Assembly (NCBI GenBank): GCA_016839345.1 | Contig: JAEOUL010000350.1 | Span: forward strand, 1 to 10,896 | DNA: 10,896 bases | Direction of reading: 5' to 3' | From: Candidatus Thorarchaeota archaeon | GTDB lineage: Archaea; Asgardarchaeota; Thorarchaeia; Thorarchaeales; Thorarchaeaceae | In this document: in pieces, positions 1 through 6,380 of the stretch | How positions within the stretch are numbered: the first letter of the stretch is position 1 | Layout of the letters: the number at the start of each line of letters is the position of its first letter | Notes under the pieces: model-generated | The model's input: the letters and a program-made list of their open reading frames with translations, nothing else | Database searches by the model: none | Told to the model about the DNA's origin: nothing | Made by a program: the position numbers and the translations under genes

Positions 1-853
1 CTTCTTGAAAGTCTAGCAGGTCTTCATCGAAATCATCGTCGCCTTCATCCGAGTCGATTTCCTCAGGAAGTGCATCTATGAGATCATCAATTACTCTTCT
101 TAATCTGCGACGAGTACTTTTCGGGATATCCCACATTTTCTGCTCTGCACGTTCCAAGACTTCTCTGGCAATGTCAAATATCTCTGCTTCATAGTAATTC
201 TGAGCTGCCTCTACAAAAAGTTCTGCGGCTTTCTTCTGATTGCCACTAGTTTCTGCAACATCGCCGAGCAAAGAGAGCGCATCAGCTATTCCAGCCTTGT
301 CCTCGATCTCTCGATAGACTTTCAGAGCTTTCTTAATGGTCGTGTTTGCTACAGTCCAGTCTTCTTTGTCAACGTAAGCAGCACCCATATCCATTATGAC
401 ACTGGCAACACCTTGTTGATTATCAAGAGTTTTGTAGGCTTTCTCTGCCTTTTTGAAATGGCTCATGGCCGATTCAAAACTACCTTGACCAAGATTGGCA
501 AGAGCAAGTCCGTATATTGCATCAGCAGCACCGCCATCATTGGAAGACTTTTCGAACATCTTCATTGCAGATTCAAGGGTGCTAATTGCTTCTTCCCAGT
601 GTTCAAGGTTGATTTGTGCTACACCCAAGTTGTACATGGTGTCGCACACCCCGGTTTCATCTTTCATCTCTTTGTAAATCTGCAGAGATTCACTAAAGCA
701 TTTGTGAGCCTCATCAAACTCAGCAACGGACATGTAGATATTCCCGGCTGCATTGAACATCTTGGCAGCAGCATCATTTTCTCCTTCATCTCTGGCTTGT
801 GCAGCTTGTTCCAGGATTTCAGCTGGGTCCATGTCTTCGATGTCTTCACTCAT
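1..853 (-). CDS. TPR-repeat protein, C-terminus cut by window edge
   Basis: An uninterrupted minus-strand frame runs from an ATG at 853 to the left edge (284 codons visible, no stop seen). The start is supported by GGTGAG a few bases upstream. The N-terminus is acidic (MSEDIEDMDP). Residues 25-235 form about five tetratricopeptide-like helix pairs of roughly 40 residues, with recurring patterns such as A-x-x-Y-x-x-L-G and E-E-A-I/F-x-x-A-x-x-x-Y. The 40-residue spacing resembles LGN/Rapsyn-type TPRs rather than the classical 34. A basic patch (STRRRLRRV, 246-254) precedes a strongly acidic stretch (DSDEGDDDFDED, about 267-278). Such proteins usually serve as cytoplasmic protein-protein scaffolds; no partner can be named. 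There is no signal peptide and no membrane segment. It lies 125 bases downstream of a GTPase gene on the same strand, with its own promoter candidate. Fold assignment is firm, biological role unknown. Confidence 0.85.
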   Translation of the reverse strand, partial: MSEDIEDMDPAEILEQAAQARDEGENDAAAKMFNAAGNIYMSVAEFDEAHKCFSESLQIYKEMKDETGVCDTMYNLGVAQINLEHWEEAISTLESAMKMFEKSSNDGGAADAIYGLALANLGQGSFESAMSHFKKAEKAYKTLDNQQGVASVIMDMGAAYVDKEDWTVANTTIKKALKVYREIEDKAGIADALSLLGDVAETSGNQKKAAELFVEAAQNYYEAEIFDIAREVLERAEQKMWDIPKSTRRRLRRVIDDLIDALPEEIDSDEGDDDFDEDLLDFQE

Positions 854-921
854 CTGGCTCACCTTGAAATTATTCACGGAGGCGGGCTAAATCGCTTTTG
901 ATTCTTTCTGAACGACCTTGA

Positions 922-934
922 TGGGCATAAAATG
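922..934 (-). promoter_or_regulatory. TATA-like box for the TPR gene
   Basis: Read on the minus strand, CCATTTTATGCCC contains a TTTTATG core about 70-80 bases before the ATG at 853. Archaeal transcription normally begins about 25 bases after the TATA box, which would give a leader of roughly 45 bases that includes the GGTGAG ribosome site. This is a motif match only, without any mapped start. Confidence 0.3.
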
Positions 935-978
935 GAACATATCAGATTCTCAGATTGGCGCGGTATAGTAAAGACTGT

Positions 979-1680
979 CTAACGTTTCATTATAAGAACT
1001 GGATTTTCAAGAAGATGTCTTACTGAATCCTTCACAATGAATTGTTCATCACCAACTTGAACCTCTAGGAGTTTTCTGAGTTCGAATCTTCGAAGATAAC
1101 CAACAGCTTGATCACGTTCCAAGTTCAAATCTTTCATCAAGTTACGAAGCCCTTTCTTGTTCCCACTAAATTCAGCAAATTTCACAAAGACGGAACTCCA
1201 TTGCATCATCACAAGGTAGAGTAAAGTTCGGAGCATACTATCAACATTTGTACCATTCTTTGCTGATACAGGAAAAACGGGAAGGCCTGTGAGAAATCTC
1301 AGATTCTTCCTGAGCTGATCTACTGGACGAGATTCTTTCAGGTCCTGTTTGTTGGCTGCAACAACGCAGGGAACACCTGGTAAAAAGAACGCAATCTCTC
1401 TGAAGAAGAGCTTAGCACGGGCGTCAGATTCAGGATCAACTGAATCGACGACAAAGATAATGCCATCTGCACCTTCGCTGAGTATCTTACGCATGGTTCG
1501 GAATCTCAATAACCCGGGAGTTCCAAACATGAAAACATTCAAACCATCCACATTTGCTAGTCCATGGTCCATTGCAATTGTGGTTCCTCTTCTTTCAACA
1601 TTGATACAGGCGCCATCTGTTATGTGATGGATCATTTGGCTCTTGCCTGCCTCATATGGGCCTGTTACAACAATTTTCAT
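979..1680 (-). CDS. Small Ras-like GTPase (COG2229-like) with C-terminal HTH-like region
   Basis: The start is placed at ATG 1680, giving 233 aa, because GAGGAG sits five bases upstream and the P-loop strand (MKIVVTG) begins there; an earlier in-frame start at 1719 adds 13 residues not typical of the fold. Motifs: P-loop GPYEAGKS (7-14), switch I threonines GTTIA (32-36), FGTPG (52-56) in place of the usual DxxG, NKQD (110-113) and SAK (139-141). The GTPG form is known from the MglA/COG2229 group of prokaryotic small GTPases, where GQ usually follows; here the catalytic glutamine position is leucine (GTPGLLRF). Residues about 165-233 (GLRNLMKDLNLERDQAVGYL..., then a short strand) look like a winged-helix segment. 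A cytoplasmic nucleotide-dependent switch is likely, target unknown. It lies downstream of selD but has its own TATA candidate. Confidence 0.85.
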   Translation of the reverse strand: MKIVVTGPYEAGKSQMIHHITDGACINVERRGTTIAMDHGLANVDGLNVFMFGTPGLLRFRTMRKILSEGADGIIFVVDSVDPESDARAKLFFREIAFFLPGVPCVVAANKQDLKESRPVDQLRKNLRFLTGLPVFPVSAKNGTNVDSMLRTLLYLVMMQWSSVFVKFAEFSGNKKGLRNLMKDLNLERDQAVGYLRRFELRKLLEVQVGDEQFIVKDSVRHLLENPVLIMKR

Positions 1681-1732
1681 GGATACTCCTCTACTTATAC
1701 TCCAAATCTGTGTGTTCACAGTATTCTGATGC

Positions 1733-1743
1733 GTATTATATGG
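1733..1743 (-). promoter_or_regulatory. TATA box for the small GTPase gene
   Basis: On the minus strand the sequence reads CCATATAATAC, a good archaeal TATA element. Initiation about 25 bases downstream would fall near 1710-1715, leaving a leader of about 30-35 bases that ends in the GAGGAG site before ATG 1680. The position suggests the GTPase is transcribed separately from selD. Confidence 0.5.
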
Positions 1744-1785
1744 TTTGTCGTCACCTACTCAAGATATTTCATTGAGGCGCTACAG

Positions 1786-1790
1786 AAAAA
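1786..1790 (-). terminator. Oligo-T transcription stop after selD
   Basis: On the minus strand CTTGTTTTTCTG gives a run of five T about 95 bases after the selD stop and just beyond the SECIS-like hairpin. Archaeal termination typically uses short oligo-T runs, so the selD transcript would keep the whole hairpin. Another T4 run lies just before it, near 1810. Confidence 0.35.
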
Positions 1791-1822
1791 CAAGAGTATG
1801 CATAATATGAAAAGTAGGTAGT

Positions 1823-1901
1823 GAGACCGGCAGCTCGCAGCAGCAGTCCTCAAATACCAGTCCCCAAGGGGTTTCTGGTATTCTCATGGGAACTCGGTCT
1901 C
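1823..1901 (-). promoter_or_regulatory. SECIS-like RNA hairpin spanning the selD stop codon
   Basis: Read on the minus strand. Outer stem: GAGACCG (1901-1895, inside the last codons of selD) pairs with CGGTCTC (1829-1823). Core: ATGA (1887-1884, including the TGA stop) faces GAG (1851-1849), allowing the tandem G.A pairs of a kink-turn. Upper stem: GAATACCAG (1883-1875) pairs over nine positions with CTGGTATTT (1860-1852). Above it are an unpaired AAA (1874-1872), a short CCC/GGG helix with a CTTG loop, and a single A (1861) opposite. Archaeal SECIS elements lie in the 3' untranslated region and show a 5' GAA opposite an A below a small GC helix, which this has. The ATGA/GA core plus unpaired AA is the eukaryotic SECIS signature, also reported for Lokiarchaeota. 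The region between outer stem and core is only partly paired. Confidence 0.75.
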
Positions 1902-2930
1902 AATAAACTGAACATCCTGCGCAAGTCTAGCACAGGGCGATCCTTTTGTTTTCACGACGTTTCCGACACGCCAACAGGGCAAATTCTTCTTCGCTAGGAA
2001 CTCTCGGAATTCTTGCTCTTTGTTGGAGTCTAAGAATACAAGCATTCCTCCAGCGGTTTCTGCACCATAACCGGTAGAAAGCTTGTGACCAAAGAAATCT
2101 GCGAGCTTAAGGGTTCCACGAATTACAGGAATTTGATCAATGACTACATCAGCTCCACTGAGAGAACTGACGTTTTCAGCATGACCAAGTAGGCCAAATC
2201 CTGTGACATCTGTCGCAGCATTCACTCCAACCTTTTGCATTGCTTGAGCAACCTCAAGATTGCTAAATGTCATTATTCTAACAGCATTATCCTGTATTCG
2301 TTTCAGGTCAGATTCCTTGAACTTAGACAAAAGGGAATCACGTTTCTCATCTTTGAGGTCTCTATATGATCTCATCGCTGATTGTATGCCCAATGGTTTT
2401 GTAAGAAGAACCGCATCACCAACTTTTGCACCATGTGAATAAACAATATCACGTGGATGCGCAGTACCGAGAGCAATCCCTCCAAAGACCGGTACAGGAT
2501 TCTGGATTGTCTGACCACCCGAGAGCTTTGCATCATGGCGTTCCATGAAATCTCTCATTCCTTTTAGGACTCCTACAACAATCTCCTCAGGCAATTCCTG
2601 AGGATACGCAAGGAATGCTTGAAGTGAGAGAAGTTTCGTGACACCCATGGCAAATATGTCATTGGTAGCATTACAAGCGACAATTTCACCCTGTATTCTT
2701 GGTTCATCATGAATGGGCGTGAAGATATCCACATTCTCTACAACAGCTACATCATCATTGATGATACGGACCACAGCATCATCACCGATTTCCTCCGTTG
2801 TTTTGGAATCTGGAGGAAGTAAGTTTGCTGTCTGTAGAAGGCGAGTGAGATCATCCTGTTTAACCTTGCAGCTTCAGCCGTGAGAAGTTACCATTGCAGT
2901 AAGTCGCACTTCAGGCACTTGGTGACTCAT
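1884..2930 (-). CDS. selD: Selenophosphate synthetase, selenocysteine-containing
   Basis: Makes selenophosphate from selenide and ATP, the selenium donor for Sec-tRNA. Translation from ATG 2930 gives 348 residues, the usual family length, if TGA at codon 19 is read as selenocysteine: the context V-T-S-H-G-U-S-C-K matches the SelD active-site loop, where Cys or Sec is followed by an essential Lys. Further motifs: GDDA (49-52), D68 in VDIFTP, NATNDIFAMG (87-96), GGQT (138-141), TKPLG (177-181) and ATDVTGFGLLGH (239-250). A gene caller that stops at TGA would report only a 296-residue fragment starting at a GTG at 2774. AAAGGAGG directly abuts ATG 2930, unusually close; GTG at codon 5 is an alternative start. 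A SECIS-like hairpin overlaps the stop. rtcB is divergent upstream; the GTPase gene follows. Function and Sec both well supported. Confidence 0.95.
2874..2876 (-). other. In-frame TGA read as selenocysteine (SelD residue 19)
   Basis: The minus-strand codons around it are CAC GGC TGA AGC TGC AAG (H-G-U-S-C-K). The frame is open and protein-like on both sides, the upstream part carrying the conserved L-T-x-M-V pattern of the SelD N-terminus. A sense codon at this position in relatives is Cys or Sec, so recoding explains the stop better than a mutation. The downstream hairpin supplies the expected recoding signal. Confidence 0.9.
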
Positions 2931-3063
2931 CCTCCTTTGTAAGTTATCTAGGCAGGACTGCCCCTTGTTTAACTACTATTCTTGAGTAAAAAGATTCTGG
3001 ATTAAGCTTACTTCACAAGCCTTATAGCAAGTCTCACAAAGCATTGCGCCGTTATTAGAGAGA
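2931..3063. promoter_or_regulatory. Divergent promoter region between selD and rtcB
   Basis: These 133 bases separate two oppositely transcribed genes. For rtcB, CTTATAGC (3021-3028, plus) is a TATA candidate and would place the start of transcription about 15 bases before the GTG. For selD, CTTTTTAC on the minus strand (about 2985-2992) is a weaker candidate, followed by a leader that contains the inverted repeat at 2951-2962. No strong BRE could be picked out with confidence. Confidence 0.4.
2951..2962. repeat. Perfect inverted repeat in the selD leader
   Basis: GGCAG GA CTGCC is a perfect five-base inverted repeat with a two-base spacer, 21 bases upstream of the selD ATG. As DNA it could be an operator for a dimeric regulator; as RNA a two-base loop is too tight for all five pairs, so an operator reading is somewhat better. 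No family of regulator can be named. Confidence 0.35.
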
Positions 3064-4518
3064 GTGATTCATTTGGATATCAAGAAAGTTTCAGAGAACA
3101 TTTACAAAATATCACAAGACACACAACCCTGTATGAAAGTCCCAGTCACTATCTTTGCGTCTGATCCTCTTGTACAAAAGATGCGCCAAGACAAGACATT
3201 CACACAGGCAGCAAACGCTGCTTGTCTTCCGGGTATTTACAAGCACAGTATTGTCTTGCCTGATGGTCATCAAGGGTATGGCTTCCCCATAGGAGGAGTT
3301 GCGGCCACGGATTATGAAAATGGAGTAATTTCCCCTGGAGGTGTTGGCTACGACATCAACTGTGGTGTTCGTGTTCTTAGGACTAATCTTGACGAAAAGG
3401 ATGTTCGACCAAAACTGCGAGACCTGATTGATGCTCTATTTCATGAGGTCCCAACAGGAGTAGGACGGGAAGGAAAGATACACCTGCGCGACTTCAGAGG
3501 TGTAGATGAAGTACTCGCTAATGGTGCAGAATGGGCAGTTGGGAAAGGATATGGCTGGGAAGAGGACCTCGACCATCAGGAGGCAAATGGAAGACTGGAT
3601 GTTGCCAATCCAGACGATGTTCAGGATGCTGCAAAAAGCAGAGGACTCAAACAAAGTGGTACTCTCGGCTCTGGTAATCATTTTCTAGAGATACAACTTG
3701 TTGATGAAATATTCGATGAACAAGCTGCAAGGGCAATGGGCATCACAAGAGAGAAGCAAGTAATGGTGATGATTCATAGTGGTTCCAGAGGTCTAGGTCA
3801 TCAGGTTTGCTCCGAATACATCAAGGTCATGACTCAGGCTATGAAGAAATACAAAATCGATGTACCTGACAGGGAACTCTGTAGCGCACCAACCACTTCA
3901 CCAGAGGGTCAGGCATATCTAGGAGCAATGAGTGCAGCTGCAAACTACGCTTTCGCCAACAGGCAAGTAATGATGCACTGGACCAGAGAAGCCTTTGCGA
4001 AGATAATGGGACAGTCAGCAGAAGACTTGGATATGGGTCTTATCTATGATGTGGCACACAACATGGGTAAGGTCGAGGAGCACGATATTAACGGAAAAAG
4101 AACAAAGGTGGTCGTCCATAGAAAGGGAGCTACCCGAGCATTTCCACCAAATCATCCTGAAGTTCCTAGCAAGTACAGAAGCATCGGTCAACCAGTTCTA
4201 ATTCCAGGTACCATGGGAACAGCATCCTACATACTAATTGGGAATGAGAAAGGAATGGATCTGACCTGGGGTTCCACAGCACATGGTGCAGGTCGATTCA
4301 TGAGCAGATCTAAGGCAAAGAAACAGTTCTTCGGAAAAGAGGTCCAGGACAAACTTGCTAATGAAGGAATCATTGTCAAAGCAACAAAAGGTATAGTGAT
4401 TGCTGAAGAGGCTCCTGGAGCCTACAAGGATGTCGATGAAGTAGTGAAGGTTTCTGATGCCGTAGGAATAGCTACAAAGGCAGTACGTCTACGACCCATC
4501 GGGGTCATCAAGGGTTGA
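3064..4518 (+). CDS. rtcB: tRNA-splicing ligase RtcB
   Basis: Joins the 2',3'-cyclic phosphate and 5'-hydroxyl ends of spliced tRNA halves using GTP and Mn2+. The product has 484 residues, close to the roughly 480 of intein-free archaeal RtcB, and begins at a GTG (IHLDIKKVSENIY fits the family N-terminus). All expected active-site elements are seen: D97 and C100 in GYDINCGVR, GSGNH (H206), HSGSRGLGHQ (H238), YDVAHNMGK (H332), and STAHGAG with H407, the position that becomes guanylylated. The LPDGHQGYGFPIGG stretch (65-78) is also typical. There is no intein insertion. It is divergent from selD and convergent with the EamA gene, overlapping it by 30 bases. The ribosome site is weak (GAGAGA), so a short leader or near-leaderless start is possible. 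Archease, a frequent partner, is not in the window. Confidence 0.97.
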   Translation: MIHLDIKKVSENIYKISQDTQPCMKVPVTIFASDPLVQKMRQDKTFTQAANAACLPGIYKHSIVLPDGHQGYGFPIGGVAATDYENGVISPGGVGYDINCGVRVLRTNLDEKDVRPKLRDLIDALFHEVPTGVGREGKIHLRDFRGVDEVLANGAEWAVGKGYGWEEDLDHQEANGRLDVANPDDVQDAAKSRGLKQSGTLGSGNHFLEIQLVDEIFDEQAARAMGITREKQVMVMIHSGSRGLGHQVCSEYIKVMTQAMKKYKIDVPDRELCSAPTTSPEGQAYLGAMSAAANYAFANRQVMMHWTREAFAKIMGQSAEDLDMGLIYDVAHNMGKVEEHDINGKRTKVVVHRKGATRAFPPNHPEVPSKYRSIGQPVLIPGTMGTASYILIGNEKGMDLTWGSTAHGAGRFMSRSKAKKQFFGKEVQDKLANEGIIVKATKGIVIAEEAPGAYKDVDEVVKVSDAVGIATKAVRLRPIGVIKG

Positions 4519-5436
4519 TTCTTTCGAACGTTCTTTCGCAGCAATATCAGCTAGAACCATTGCTACACCGATGAGGATCACGATGAATCCTATGATAGTT
4601 GTCGGACCCGGAATTTCTATGAAAATTATAGCTGCTAGAAAAGCTGCACCGATAGGTTCACCAAGAACTGCAGAGGAAACTACATACGCGGGCACCTTGG
4701 TCAGGAGATAGTTATTCACTGAGTGTCCCAGAACAGTGGGAAAGATTGCTAATGCGATGAAAATTAATACTTCAGTTGGCTCAAATACCAATACATTGAG
4801 GTTTAGAGGTATACAGAGCCCTAGCGTTGTAAGGGCTGCAATAAGATAAATCACTGAGGTGTAAACAGTGATTGGCATTTCTTTAGCAAATCGACGACCC
4901 CCAATGAAATATAAAGCTAGAAACAAAGCACCGGTTAGAGCAAGGAGATCACCAGTAAGAGCGATAATATCAGTTCCTCCAAAATCACCCCAAGCTAAGA
5001 ATGTAGCACCTGTAACAGCAATAACTATCCCAATCCATGACCTACGGCGTAGAGCTTCACCCAGAATGATAGTTGAAAATATGGCAGTGAAGATAGGGGA
5101 TGAATCTACTAACACGACACTTGCAGCCACGGTTGTCATGAAAAGAGATTGAAACCATGTTGAGAAGTGAAGTGAGAGTGTGATTCCTATAGCAATAAGC
5201 CAGTGCCAATTCTGTTTCACCATAGGTTTTCTTAAAGAAGAGAGATCTCGTCGGACTGCTCCTATCGAGGCCATCAACAATGCACCATAAAGAGTTCGCC
5301 AGAATACAATCACTAGGGGCGGTGAAGTGCTCAGACGAATGAGAATGCTCGCACTTGAAACCATGGATACAGATAATATCAGGAGCAGGATTACCTGAGT
5401 CTTGCTGCTAGATTCGTCAATCAGTGACTCCGCCAT
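4489..5436 (-). CDS. EamA/DMT-family membrane transporter
   Basis: 315 residues forming about ten hydrophobic segments in two homologous halves (roughly 15-150 and 165-300), the layout of EamA (DUF6) drug/metabolite transporters. Each half ends with the family's G-E-x-L/I pattern followed by two helices: ILGEALRRRSW near 125-135 and VLGEPIGAAF near 255-265. Family members export amino acids, metabolites or drugs, or sugar-nucleotides in eukaryotes; the substrate cannot be read from sequence. The start ATG lies only three bases after the stop of the DNPH1-like gene, so the two are very likely cotranscribed and perhaps translationally coupled. The last 30 bases overlap the 3' end of rtcB in the opposite direction. 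The charged C-terminus (AAKERSKESTLDDPDGS) is cytoplasmic by the positive-inside pattern expected. Confidence 0.9.
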   Translation of the reverse strand: MAESLIDESSSKTQVILLLILSVSMVSSASILIRLSTSPPLVIVFWRTLYGALLMASIGAVRRDLSSLRKPMVKQNWHWLIAIGITLSLHFSTWFQSLFMTTVAASVVLVDSSPIFTAIFSTIILGEALRRRSWIGIVIAVTGATFLAWGDFGGTDIIALTGDLLALTGALFLALYFIGGRRFAKEMPITVYTSVIYLIAALTTLGLCIPLNLNVLVFEPTEVLIFIALAIFPTVLGHSVNNYLLTKVPAYVVSSAVLGEPIGAAFLAAIIFIEIPGPTTIIGFIVILIGVAMVLADIAAKERSKESTLDDPDGS

Positions 5437-5439
5437 GGT

Positions 5440-5940
5440 TTACACCGTTGCCTGATGAACTCCAAAACCGCACCCAACACAACGCAAATCTTCACCATCT
5501 ACCTCTGCAACATGAGAGTTACATGCAGGACACTTTTGCACTATCAAGTTTTCCAAATTATGAGAGCGAAGAATCATTTCAACATCTTCAAGACTCTTGT
5601 ATGTAAAAAGGACTTTTCCATCAGCACCCAGAACCATTTTTGAAATAGGTGGAGCATCAGCTTCATGAAACATCAAAATGGGTTTCAGCAGTTCTATCGC
5701 AAGCATGATTTCCATTCCTACACCAAGAGAGGGATTTGAAACTTCAGTAACCAAAAAATCACACGTTCTAACATTGTGCACATCTCTTCGGTAAATATCA
5801 ACTGGTTCAGCAAGTGCAAGAAATTGTGGAGCAAATACAGTGATTCCTAGATCCTCAAGAGTGCGCACAACGGTGCTACAAAATTCCTCCTTCCGTGACC
5901 CTCTCTGAATAATTGGTGCAGAAAGGTACGCCAAGACCAT
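5440..5940 (-). CDS. DNPH1/nucleoside 2-deoxyribosyltransferase-like protein with zinc ribbon
   Basis: Start ATG 5940 is chosen because GAGG lies seven bases upstream; a TTG two codons earlier is less likely. In the 166 residues, MVLAYLSAPI (1-10), R52-D53, C60-D61 and TEVSNPSLGVGMEI (65-78) match the nucleoside 2-deoxyribosyltransferase fold and closely resemble DNPH1/Rcl, which cleaves the N-glycosidic bond of deoxynucleoside 5'-monophosphates; E77 in GVGMEI would be the catalytic glutamate. Residues 137-157 add CPAC-x13-CVGC, a zinc ribbon not found in the minimal enzyme. This could bind nucleic acid or a partner, or make the protein a nucleotide-damage sensor; that part is inference. It follows the OB-fold gene by nine bases and precedes the EamA gene by three, a tight operon. 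Family call fairly sure, exact substrate unknown. Confidence 0.8.
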   Translation of the reverse strand: MVLAYLSAPIIQRGSRKEEFCSTVVRTLEDLGITVFAPQFLALAEPVDIYRRDVHNVRTCDFLVTEVSNPSLGVGMEIMLAIELLKPILMFHEADAPPISKMVLGADGKVLFTYKSLEDVEMILRSHNLENLIVQKCPACNSHVAEVDGEDLRCVGCGFGVHQATV

Positions 5941-5949
5941 GATCAAACC

Positions 5950-6312
5950 TCATTCTTCAGGTCCGGTAGATTTGATAGCTTTAGCAAGATCACTGGTTGA
6001 AGGAATTGAACCATCATCTTCTATAATCTCGTAACTACCTGAGCGTCCTAAAGATAACTGAATATTACCTCGCCATTCTTTTGCCCAACCATCAATTATC
6101 TTGATTACCATCCCCCCGGAAAGGTCTGCACCTTCACCAAATCCCCATAAGGAGAGTATAACGCTTGACCCAGGCTCATCTGATACCAGAACTTCAGTAA
6201 GCTGGGTTTTTCGTCCTGATCGTGTTGTAATCATCTTAGGAGGGCTTACAGACATTATACGGACAATAAGTTCTGTGACATTCTTCTCAGGCTCAACTTC
6301 TGATAGCTTCAA
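5950..6312 (-). CDS. Single OB-fold nucleic-acid-binding protein (RPA/SOSS-B-like)
   Basis: 120 residues, with one OB fold over about 8-95. The order VTELIVRIMSVSPPK, RSGRKTQLTEVLVSDEPGSSVILSLW, MVIKIIDGWAKEWRGNIQLSLGRSG follows the archaeal SSB/SOSS-B1 (hSSB1) pattern: first strand, S/R-G-R-x-T-x-L-x-E strand, D-E-x-G turn, L-x-L-W strand, then G-x-x-x-x-I and I-Q-L-S-L-G strands. W56, W76 and W80 could stack on bases. A short polar tail follows (SIPSTSDLAKAIKSTGPEE). The start is a TTG at 6312, the only canonical start between the fold and an upstream in-frame stop; the ribosome site is weak (AGGGA). First gene of the three-gene run with the DNPH1-like and EamA genes. Likely binds single-stranded DNA or RNA in the cytoplasm. 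Confidence 0.8.
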   Translation of the reverse strand: MKLSEVEPEKNVTELIVRIMSVSPPKMITTRSGRKTQLTEVLVSDEPGSSVILSLWGFGEGADLSGGMVIKIIDGWAKEWRGNIQLSLGRSGSYEIIEDDGSIPSTSDLAKAIKSTGPEE

Positions 6313-6367
6313 GATGGTTCCCTATGCTTTGCAGAATCAAACTAACAAATCAGTCTTTCCAACGGAC

Positions 6368-6372
6368 AAAAA
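6368..6372 (-). terminator. Oligo-T run after the large GTPase gene
   Basis: The minus strand reads CGTTTTTGTCC nine bases after the GTPase stop. It is a short archaeal-style T tract in the 68-base gap before the OB-fold gene; read-through into the next genes is still possible. Confidence 0.3.
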
Positions 6373-6380
6373 CGAAGATT

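Noticed and set aside
413..901. 162-codon plus-strand ORF
   Set aside because: It lies entirely opposite the TPR gene, is rich in Phe, Cys and His, and has no recognisable motifs; the minus-strand TPR frame accounts for the sequence.
1884..2774. SelD starting at GTG 2774 as a truncated or decayed gene
   Set aside because: The upstream 52 codons match the SelD N-terminus in frame with a single TGA at the Sec position and a SECIS-like hairpin follows, so recoding is more likely than decay.
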